64,000 bases of DNA, from assembly GCA_020205615.1 (NCBI GenBank), contig CM035170.1:61431322-61495321 (forward strand). The letters are read 5' to 3'. This document shows positions 56,238-64,000 of this stretch, one piece after another. The stretch is from Panax quinquefolius (taxonomy: Eukaryota; Streptophyta; Magnoliopsida; Apiales; Araliaceae). The notes under the pieces are model-generated. The model was not told where the DNA came from and did not search any database. It saw only the letters and a list, made by a program, of their open reading frames with translations. The translations under genes and the position numbers were made by a program. Numbering within the stretch: the stretch's first letter is position 1; each line of letters opens with the position of its first letter.

Positions 56238-56750
56238 CTCCCTCCGTTTTAAGATAAAAGTCTTGGTAGACTTTTCACGCATATTAAAAAAAGAAATAAA
56301 ATGACAAAATTATCCATAATAATATATCATTAATTATTTAATAATACTCAATAAATATTGTTGTGTTTCTATAAAAAGTTGGCATAATCAATTTTCCATG
56401 AGAAACTCCACATTCAATTCTCATAAAAGAGTTTCCAACAGGAGAACAAAAGAGTTTCCAATGTGGTAGGAATAAAAAATCAATGAAACAAATTAAGTGC
56501 ATGAGAGATTTTCAATGCAAGTGAGAAAGTGTCTTTTTAGCTTTTCAATTCAAAATATTTTCAGCACATAATTAATTATACTTATTGAATATGAAGAGAA
56601 AAATAGAATAAGAAAAATATGATATATTTAATGCTAAGGGTATAATAGAAAAATTGTGTAAAAGTTTGATTATTAAAGAGAAGTTGATATTTAACCATGA
56701 AACTATTCAAAATAATAATAATAAAGACTTTTACCTTGGGATGGAGGGAG
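56238..56750. mobile_element. Stowaway/mariner-like MITE 3
   Basis: CTCCCTCCGTTTTAAGATAA at the left; the right end inverted is CTCCCTCCATCCCAAGGTAA, continuing AAGTCTT in both. TA flanks at 56236-56237 and 56751-56752. 513 bp, the best preserved of the three. Confidence 0.85.
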
Positions 56751-56752
56751 TA

Positions 56753-57367
56753 TTAGATAACATTTACTAATAGGTTCATTGATTCACACAAATTATTCTC
56801 AAATCATGTCATACATATATGCATATATGTATAAATAACAAATCATTATATATAATTCACGAGATACGAAGAGTATATACATTGTTTTGAAATAAAATGA
56901 GAGATTTGAATGAATGATTCGATATTGACGCAATCAACTAAAATGACTCGATAAAACTATAAAACTATCGAGATAAGATCTGCTAATGCTTCGTTATATA
57001 TACTTATTGACTTGTTGTTTGATTAAATGAATTTATCTTGTAGTTTGAATTGTTTAATTTCTGTTATGCAATTTTAATCGAATTTAATAAATACTACTAC
57101 TGTATATACTAATACTAATCTTAACTTAGTGATTAAACAACACTTATTACAGCTCTCACACAATCAACAAGTATTAAACATCAAGTATAAGTCATAGAAT
57201 TTATATCCAACGTTGAATATATTATGCTTTCATAGACAAATAGAAAAAGAAAGAATAAACAATAACGCATATCTACTTATTATTAAAAAAAATTAATTAA
57301 AATTACAAGTAAAAAAAAAGCTCATTTGCAATCCAATAAAGTATAATTACAAAGTAAGAAACTGTTT
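56753..57367. other. AT-rich intergenic DNA
   Basis: No gene, structured RNA or clear repeat seen. It may be the rest of the second Helitron. Confidence 0.5.
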
Positions 57368-57997
57368 TGTTAACGTCAAGATCTTTCCTCACGTCTCAAT
57401 CATGTAAGACGCGTCCGATATCCTGCACAGTTCAACAAGTCAACATCCAAAACTTGACGGCTTGACCGTCGGGGGATAGATCCGGCGTGAGAGTCAGTAC
57501 AGGCGATCACAAGGTTAACAATGGATGAAAAATATCTAGTGCTTGAAAGAGATAATAATTTGGATAAGTGATTTGTTACCTTTTCCTTTGTGTGATCGTT
57601 GTCCAATATACACTCCAAACCCGGTTTATCGTGCCACCCACTCCCCCTGACACAGCCCTCTCCCACGTCCGGTGATTCACCTGCTACCCCATCACCTTTG
57701 TCCACCGCCGGCTATCACGATCCCATCCTCATTAAAGCATGGCAGAGATAACAGTCAACTGTTATCTTAGTGATCATTACCGGTCAAAGCTAAGATTTAG
57801 ATATTTAATTATATAATGGACCGGCCAATAAAGAAGCCCATGCGGTGCGGTCCAATAAAGAAGCCCAATGCATTTAAAATATAATAAATAGAATCAAGGG
57901 ATGAGCCCATGTGGTGTGGCCCAATACCTAAAGTATTATGGTCCGAGGGAGGAGCCCAATTGGTTAGGCCCAATAATGAAAGTACCATGACCCAACA
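57368..57997 (-). repeat. Tat element 3' LTR (limits tentative)
   Basis: From TGTTAACGTCAAGATC to ACCCAACA; on the - strand it starts TGTTGGGTCATGG after a purine tract. The right limit is supported by the PPT. The left limit is a guess from TG. CCCAATAAAGAAGCCCA-like phrases repeat at 57830-57970. Confidence 0.55.
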
Positions 57998-58015
57998 TTG
58001 CCCCTCAGTCTTTTA
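57998..58015 (-). promoter_or_regulatory. Tat polypurine tract
   Basis: The - strand AAAAGACTGAGGGGCAA lies next to TGTTGGG of the LTR. Confidence 0.6.
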
Positions 58016-58247
58016 TTAAACAGGATGTTTAATGAAAGACTGTAAATAAAATAGACCCATGATGAAGGGAATTGTAACCGAGGCCCAACTGATAAGCACC
58101 GGTCATTAATTCAAATGAATCCAGAAGCCCAACAAAGAAGCCCAGTCCGGTTAATATCTTAAAGCCAAATTCGGACGTTACCTCTTCCAATTCACCATCA
58201 TTGCTGTCAATTAATTGTGCCGCCCTCGTGTAACGTGCAACCGTCAG

Positions 58248-58255
58248 TATAAAAG
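58248..58255 (+). promoter_or_regulatory. TATA box for the antisense ORF
   Basis: TATAAAAG lies 101 bp before the ATG at 58349, followed by a CT-rich leader (CTTGCTCTAGACTTCTCTCT), the usual layout of a plant core promoter. Confidence 0.6.
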
Positions 58256-58348
58256 ATAATTTTTCCCCAAATTGACAACTTTACCTGTCATTTCAAATTT
58301 CAGACGCCTCTTGCTCTAGACTTCTCTCTTCTCTGCAAATTCTTAACA

Positions 58349-60707
58349 ATGGCGTCTTCTACTTCTGCTGATGCCACCCCAATCCATGCCATTCCTCTCA
58401 ACACTGTTCCTCCTACACCCAGTCCTACGAAGGCAGCTTCGGGGGCAAACCCTAACCCAACTGATACTCCAAGTAAGAATATGCCAAAAAAGCCACTTCA
58501 AAACCTTTTAGTGTTCTTTCAGAGTGAATAACAGTTCCCCCATGCTAACACTCCCTCGTCTCTGTCTGTAAAGGACGTTCAAAATGCCGTTGAACGGTAT
58601 CAAATACCAACAACTCATCAACTGCGATGCCCCACATCCACCGAGAGGATGTATCAATGTCCGGATGGCTGGACCGCCATGCCCCTGACACTGCTGGAAA
58701 AAGGGGTTCGATTCCCTCTACACGTCTTTCTGGTTACCCTCCTGGGGTTCGTTGGTGTCGGATTCGCCCAACTGGTTCTGAACTCCTACATCCACATCTT
58801 GGCGTTCATCGCCTTCTGTCATGAGGTAGGTGTCGCTCCCACCCTCGATCTCTTCTTCTCCATATACACCATCACCAAGTCCATAGAGAAGGGGTTCAAG
58901 GTTCTGGGCAAAATAGCTGCAAAACCAATAGAGAACTTTGAGAGACGCTCTCTGATCAACACTCCGTCCAGTAACAGAGGATGGCACAAGGAGTGGTTCT
59001 TCATCAAAGGGCCCGAAATTGCCTCTCTCCCAGACTGGACAACATTGGATAAAGTTTCTGTTGATTTTGGTGATATAGCCGAAGAACGTATGAAAGAAAT
59101 GATCGAACTCCTTGATAACTTCCCGAAGAAGGAATGGAGTGATGGTCTTCTCACCAAGCAAGCCTGGTTGTTCGACCACAAATGTAAGTCTCAAATTTAT
59201 ATTAATATAGAACTGGCTGATCTTCATTGTTGTAAACAGATCTAACAGAATATATTTCCTTGTTGCAGTGTCTTTGATTAAGCCAACATCGATCGACTGA
59301 AGGGATTTGGAAAAATTTCTTTTGAGCAAACCTTCATCACCCACCACTGAAACCCCTCGGGAAGAGATTCCGGCTTCTGACACCCAAGATGCCGAAGATC
59401 TTCCTGTAGAACCAGAAGTTGCAGAAGAAACCCTCCGACCTCGTAAGAAGAAGAGGGCTATTCGAAAAACCAAGGTCAATGTCTCAAGAGTTCCAACCAA
59501 TCTCTACCTCCAGCTTGATTGATATGCCTGCAAACGAACGGATACAGGCTCTTTGTATCCAGAAAAGGCGAGTAAAGGTAGTCCCCTTGTCTGCTGACGA
59601 CCTTCGGGTTCCCCCTCCTGTGGAAATTACTATCTCCGAAGAAGAGTGCGAAGAACATCCTGGGACTTCAGCTCCATCTCGGAAAAGAAAACAACCCTCG
59701 GATGATCAACCGCCATCTCCTCCGGGGCCTACTCCTATTCAACCTCCACCTCCTCCTGAATCACCTACTCACTCTCCAATCCACAATGAATTCCACATGC
59801 CTTCTCCACCACAAACATCTCCTACCGCCTTCCAACGCGAAGCCATGTCATCACCCACTGTATGGCCTGAATTCAATGCGAATTTTCCCTTCTAGCTGTT
59901 CAACTCCTTTGTCAGGGACACCGATGAGCACCGATTTGGCAACAGCTCGATCAGGGATTTAATTGAAGAGGGCATGAGCTACCATGCAAAGGTAAGTTAG
60001 GTGTTTAACCTGGATATTTGAAATTACATTCATCTCCTAAAAATTAACTGATTATCTGTGAACATCTACAGGCAAATGTTGTCTTTGGTCGTCTTCTCCC
60101 ACGTTACAAAGAGGTTGAGGCTGAAGAAGACGCAGCACGACAAGAGAACATCATTCTGAAGTCAGCGTTGACTAAGGAAAGGGGTGACCTTGGTACTCCT
60201 CTCTTCAACAATGAATGTCTCCAAAAAGAAATGAACAAACTATAAGAGAAAATGGAGGCAGCTGAAGCCATTCACCAAACAGCTGAGGCCAATCACCGAG
60301 CCATCACCAACATGAATGTAGATTTGGTTCACAGGAATGAATTCCTCTCTGAGAAGAATGATACGCTTGTGAAGACTAATAAGAGCTTGGCATTACAAGT
60401 GAATGATCTCGAAGTTAAGGAGTCCCGAATTCAGAAGGAACGAGCAAAGGATCAGGCAAAGTTCGAAGCGGAGCTTTGAGATCTTCATGAGCTTCTCGTT
60501 TAGAGAGATCTAGGTCCTCCTCTGACCGAAGATCTTGGCAAACAAATCTAGGAAGAGTACCGTCAGTCAACTGAGTTGAACGAGAAGGTGGTTCAGATGT
60601 TCTCTGACGGTTATTATGAATGGCGAAGCAAGGATAAGGCAAAGCTTGTCGCAGCTAAGGTTGATTCAGCCATACTCGATTCTTCTAAAGACGAAGCTGA
60701 CGCCTGA
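58349..60707 (+). pseudogene. Tat antisense ORF (aORF), three exons
   Basis: ATG in good context (AACAATGGCG). Exons 58349-59183, 59269-59991 and 60072-60707 are joined by GT-AG introns of 85 and 80 bp (GTAAGT..TTGCAG; GTAAGT..TACAG), phases consistent with one frame. The N-terminus is Thr/Pro-rich. Then comes LLEKGVRFPLHVFLVTLLGF and WFFIKGPEIASLPDWTTLD, like the 'putative gypsy type transposon' domain (PF04195, known from Tat aORFs). A Pro-rich basic region (RKRKQPSDDQ, PPPPPESP) and a coiled-coil C-terminus (NKSLALQVNDLEVKESRIQK) follow. Stops lie at 58529, 59301, 59893, 60243, 60477, 60502 and 60549, with a shift near 59515. Transcribed opposite to gag-pol; function unknown. Confidence 0.75.
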
Positions 60708-61048
60708 AGACGAGTCTCCTCTTCCTTAGTTCATAGGACTTCTGTAAAACATTTCTGCTTTTTGTTTTTCTTATAATTGACAATATATTAATGAAATATT
60801 GGCTTTGTTCCTTATGACTTCTGTGCAATTATTTTTTGTCAATACTTCAATATCAATTAACTTGAAAAATTTACGAACTCTTAACTTAAAATGTTAATAA
60901 ATAACTAAACAAGTCATATAACAGATAAGGTCAAGTTAAGTAACGAAGCAATCCGAACTCAACACTTAGACAAATTTAGGTAATAAAGTAAAGGAATACT
61001 TATTCGTTATCAAAGTGTGAGATAGGTCTGCTTCCTAGGGAATTTGTT
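60708..61048. other. Non-coding between aORF and tandem repeats
   Basis: AT-rich; possible aORF 3' UTR (ATATTAATGAAATATTGG near 60785). No gene seen. Confidence 0.6.
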
Positions 61049-61609
61049 TACCACGACGGGCCTAACAAACCCACAGAATAACATTTGCCTACCACAAAGG
61101 GCCTGACAAAGTCTAAAGGACCACCTGCCGATAAGGCTACCATCGAATGGTCAGCGAGTCCACCCGAACCTCCTTACATCGATGACGTTTTCCTACCACG
61201 AAGGGCCTGACAAACTCATAAGGACCTTCTGCCAATAAGGCTACCATCGAATGGTCAGCGAGTCCACATGAACCTCCTCACACCGATGACGTTTGCCTAC
61301 CACGAAGGGCCTGACAAACTCATAATGACCTCCTGCCAATAAGGCTACCATCGAATGGTCAGCGAGTCCACCCAAACCTCCTCACACCGATGACGTTTGC
61401 CTACCACGAAGGGCCTGACAAACTCATAAGGACCACCTACCAATAAGGCTACCATCGAATGGTCAGCGAGTCCACCCGAACCTCCTCACACCGATGACGT
61501 TTGCCTGCCACGAAGGGCATGACAAACTCATAAGGACCACCTGCCAATAAGGCTACCATCGAATGGTCAGCGAGTCCATCTGAACCTCCTTACACCGATG
61601 AAATGAACA
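61049..61609. repeat. 104-bp tandem repeats, five copies plus a partial
   Basis: A partial unit (61049-61089) and five units starting at 61090, 61194, 61298, 61402 and 61506. Each contains CTACCACGAAGGGCCTGACA and CTACCATCGAATGGTCAGCG. Spacing is exactly 104 bp. They lie in the 3' UTR between pol and aORF. Confidence 0.95.
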
Positions 61610-61698
61610 GCAACGAACATAAGACTTGTTGAGAAAAAAGAATCTTTTATTGATGATGACTTAAACATTTACAGACTTCTGGTATACTGACACTGTAT

Positions 61699-62013
61699 CT
61701 ACTGAAAGTACTTCTGAAGCCTGCCAGAATGCCAAGTGTTCTTAATTTCTAATCCGTCTAATGCCCTCAACCGATAAGTCCCCAGCTTTAGTACCTCGAT
61801 GACTTCATAAGGTCCTTCCCAGTTCGGTATCAGCTTCCCCAAGTTTTGAGGCGTAGACGCTTCGACTTCTTTGAGAACAAAATCTCCCACTTCAAATCTG
61901 CGAAGCTTTACCCCCTTATTGTAATATTTAGCCACTCTTCGTTGATAGGCTGCCAATCTGATTAAAGCTGTTTCCCTGACTTCCTCGAGCAAATCTAGAT
62001 TGACCTTCATCCC
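61699..62013 (-). pseudogene. Tat integrase C-terminus
   Basis: MKVNLDLLEEVRETALIRLA, RRFEVGDFVLKEVEAS and GKLIPNWEGPYEVIEVLKLG, ending TWHSGRLQKYFQ and the stop at 61699. It has the WEGPY form of the GPF/Y module usual in Tat elements and no chromodomain. One stop at 62011-62013 separates it from the core. This small block is otherwise intact. Confidence 0.88.
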
Positions 62014-62600
62014 TTATTCGTTGTAAATCTCTTTGAATTGACTGACCCGAAGACTTGGAGATCCAATTTCAACTGGGACTAAGGCATCAGTACCATAGGC
62101 CAGCCTGAAAGGTGAATCTCCTGTTGTAGTCCTTAGTGTAGTCCGATAAGCCCATAACACGCTGAGCAGCTCCTCTGGCCATCTTTCCTTAGCTTCATCC
62201 AGTCTACTACGCTTTATCCCATTCAGCAGCATTCTGTTGGTCACTTCGACTTGTCCGTTCGACTGAGGATGAGCTACTAAAGTCTTTCTGTGCTGAACTC
62301 CCAATTCCTTCAAAAATGCTTCAAATTTTGATCCCACAAATTGACGTCCGTTGTTCGATATCACCACCTTAGGAATTCCGAAACGAAACACTACTGACTC
62401 TTTCATGAACTTTAAACATTCTTGTTCCGTTATTAACCTAAGTGGCTTCGCTTCTACCCATTTGGTCATATAATCGATGACAACTATAACAAAACTGGCC
62501 TGACCTTTAGCTTTCGGCAATGGACCCAGTATATCAAACCCCAGCAAAGAAAGGGTATAGGAGATAAGATCGAGTATAGCTTTTCTGGTGGCTGATATGG
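62014..62600 (-). pseudogene. Tat integrase catalytic core
   Basis: FDILGPLPKAKGQASFVIVV, IDYMTKWVEAKPL (first Asp nearby), PKVVISNNGRQFVGSKFEAF, then HPQSNGQVEVTNRMLLNGIK (Glu) and VLWAYRTTLRTTTGDSPF. The second catalytic Asp (ISDNGRQF in relatives) is Asn here, so activity is lost even though about 190 codons stay open. Confidence 0.88.
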
Positions 62601-62918
62601 GATCGGACTGTTGAGTTGACACTTCTCGCATTTTTTGACATACTCCGTTGCTTCCTTGAAGATGGTTGGCCAGTTGTATCCCTGACGAAGTACTTTGTAG
62701 GCTAATGACTTAGCAGCTATATGGTCGCCACAGATGCCTTCAAGAGCATAATCAGCTTCGGACGGAGTTAAACATTTTAGCAATGGAGACGAAAAGGCCC
62801 TTCGAAAAAGATCCCCATCTATCAGAACGAAGTTAGCACTCTTGTATTTGATTTTCTTGGCCAGCATCTGATCCGAAGGTAAGACGCCATCTGCCAAATA
62901 CTCCAGATATGGAGTCAA
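62484..62918 (-). pseudogene. Tat integrase zinc domain and linker
   Basis: MTPYLEYLADGVLPSDQMLA, GDLFRRAFSSPLLKCL, then EGICGDHIAAKSLAYKVLRQ and EYVKKCEKCQLNSP, carrying the zinc-binding His and Cys residues. A frameshift near 62530-62560 moves into the core frame. TAG at 62919-62921 stands upstream. Confidence 0.85.
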
Positions 62919-63440
62919 CTAGCAGTTGGAACGATCAATACACATCACCGCTTCATGTTGAACACAAGGATGTTGCAAAATTTCTAAGTAAACTGACCCA
63001 TCAAAAATGTTAGCATCCGTAGTGGCCAGCTTTGAGAATGCATCAGCAATGGAATTGTCATTACACTGGACTCCTTGAAACTCATATGACTGGAAATACT
63101 GAAGCCGATCTTTTAATTCTGCCAAGTACTTGACCATTCTTGACCTCGAGCTTCATATTCCCCTAAGACTTACTTAACGACCAACTGAGAATCACTGAAG
63201 ATGACTATTCTCTGCACTTTAAGACTCTTAGCCAGTCGTAACCCTGGTAGCACCGCCTCATACTCTGCTTCGTTGTTCGTTGTTCTGAACTCGAATCTGA
63301 TGGCCTGCTGCACTTTGAATCCCTCCGGACTTGTCAAAATGATCCCTGCCCCCACTGATGTCCAAAGTAGAAGACCCATCTGCATAAAGCATCCACGAGC
63401 TCTACTTCTGCTGAAGAACCGCAACTGCTCTGTCAGACCC
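62919..63440 (-). pseudogene. Tat RNase H
   Basis: In one frame WMLYADGSSTLDIS (first Asp, ~63395), shifted by a G-run at ~63352 into GAGIILTSPEGFKVQQAIRF. Then TTNNEAEYEAVLPGLRLAK (Glu) and IVIFSDSQLVVK (Asp). After stops near 63168 comes MVKYLAELKDRLQYFQSYEF to NSIADAFSKLATT. The catalytic set is present but split. The upstream RT is missing because an LTR begins at ~63441. Confidence 0.85.
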
Positions 63441-64000
63441 TTTAAAAGACCCCAACTTTTATAAATAAAGATGAATTTTCTATAAATATTATTTTTGAAT
63501 ATTATGGAGTTAATTTGATATAATGTTATAGTTGTGGGTAATATTTATAAATTTTGCAAAGTAAGCAAGTTGTTATAAAATATTCGTTTGGTCAGGGAAT
63601 ATTCTTTTGTCGGGGAATATTAAATGCGACGGCACAATCATTAGTGGACCCCTACAACGGAATTATTATCGGATTGAGAAAACGACAAAAATAATTTATG
63701 AAAATAACGGCGAGGTGGTACCGTTAAAAGCGCTTGAACTACCCAGTTAGTAAAAAATACGATGTCTACGGTTGTATAGTAAGAGCACACTCAGATTGAT
63801 TATTGATGCTTACGTGAGAAGTCACTCATTATACTCAATTATTGCTACGATAATTCTTTGCATCATATCTCTTATATTATTGATTCAATTATTGTCACAA
63901 AGATCATCATCAGATAATATGTTATATTATTAAATCAATAATTGAGACGACAAGTTATAAATGATTAATAATTGTTGAAAGATTAAATATGTGTTGATTA
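63441..64000 (+). mobile_element. LTR of the 24311-31575 gypsy family, truncated by window end
   Basis: The reverse complement matches the outer ends of those LTRs: AAGACCCC..TTTTATAAATA, GCAAAGTAAGCAAGTTG, GGGGAATATT, GTGGACCCCTACAACGGAAT, GAGAAAACGACAAAAAT, TTATTGATGCTTACGTGA. The expected TGTGAGACCCCGAA start is altered, so the limit is ±5 bp. It interrupts the Tat pol. Confidence 0.8.

Larger units (their letters stand above)
57368..63440 (-). mobile_element. Tat-lineage Ty3/gypsy element, 3' part
   Basis: On the - strand from 63440: RNase H, integrase, stop at 61699, a 3' UTR with tandem repeats, an ORF in antisense, PPT and 3' LTR. An antisense ORF between pol and the 3' LTR, and hypervariable tandem repeats in the 3' UTR, are known traits of Tat elements. 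The RNase H sequence type agrees. The 5' half is beyond a later LTR insertion at ~63441. Confidence 0.8.

Noticed and set aside
57400..57705. 101-residue frame on the - strand
   Set aside because: It lies inside the presumed Tat LTR and has no recognisable features.
58718..59500. 260-residue open frame on the - strand
   Set aside because: It overlaps exon 1 and intron 1 of the antisense ORF, shows no domain and has no supporting context; a shadow frame.
61049..61609. Tandem repeats as a CRISPR array
   Set aside because: Units of 104 bp are contiguous with no unique spacers, and the context is a plant retrotransposon 3' UTR.

Overview
The window looks like nuclear DNA of a flowering plant, most likely a eudicot and perhaps an asterid (weak inference from repeat style). 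It is AT-rich, and almost everything recognisable is transposable-element sequence: LTR retrotransposons nested in one another, a tandem TRIM array, a CACTA end, Helitron ends and MITEs. I found no intact host gene, rRNA or tRNA. Nearly every coding region carries stops and frameshifts and is annotated as a relic.

Layout. 1-748: 3' part of a gypsy-type LTR. 749-3195: AT-rich, LTR-like non-coding DNA. 3196-4359: three 244-bp LTRs alternating with two short internal segments, a tandem TRIM array with PBS and PPT. 4360-7635: + strand Ty3/gypsy gag-pol relic without its LTRs. 7636-9849: gag start, PBS and LTR of a gypsy element on the - strand. 9850-22306: a 12.5-kb - strand Ty1/copia element of Sirevirus type, with two ~1.45-kb LTRs, gag, pol and a long extra ORF after pol. 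It carries many copies of a CTACGATC box.

22307-47749: a + strand copia element lacking its 5' end. Its RT gene is split by two well-defined insertions. The first, 24311-31575, is a - strand gypsy deletion derivative with TSD TGGAC. The second, 31933-44773, is a + strand gypsy chromovirus of Tekay/Del type with 3.7-kb LTRs and TSD TCAAG. 47843-50965 is a 3.1-kb solo LTR with TSD GTGGT, inserted in what appears to be a CACTA relic whose 3' end lies near 51995.

52228-57367 is a DNA-transposon zone: a Helitron with what look like captured gene pieces, a second Helitron end and three Stowaway/mariner-like MITEs. 57368-63440 is a - strand gypsy element of the Tat lineage: LTR, antisense ORF (aORF) with its own TATA box and two introns, five 104-bp tandem repeats in the 3' UTR, then integrase and RNase H. 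From about 63441 to the window end, an LTR of the same family as the 24311-31575 element interrupts the Tat polyprotein.

The points most worth following are the TRIM array, the CTACGATC/CGTCGAGTCTG arrays and long third ORF of the Sirevirus, the spliced antisense ORF of the Tat element, and the gene pieces in the Helitron. LTR copies differ mainly at small clustered indels near CG/CHG-like sites, so part of the apparent decay may be sequencing consensus error.
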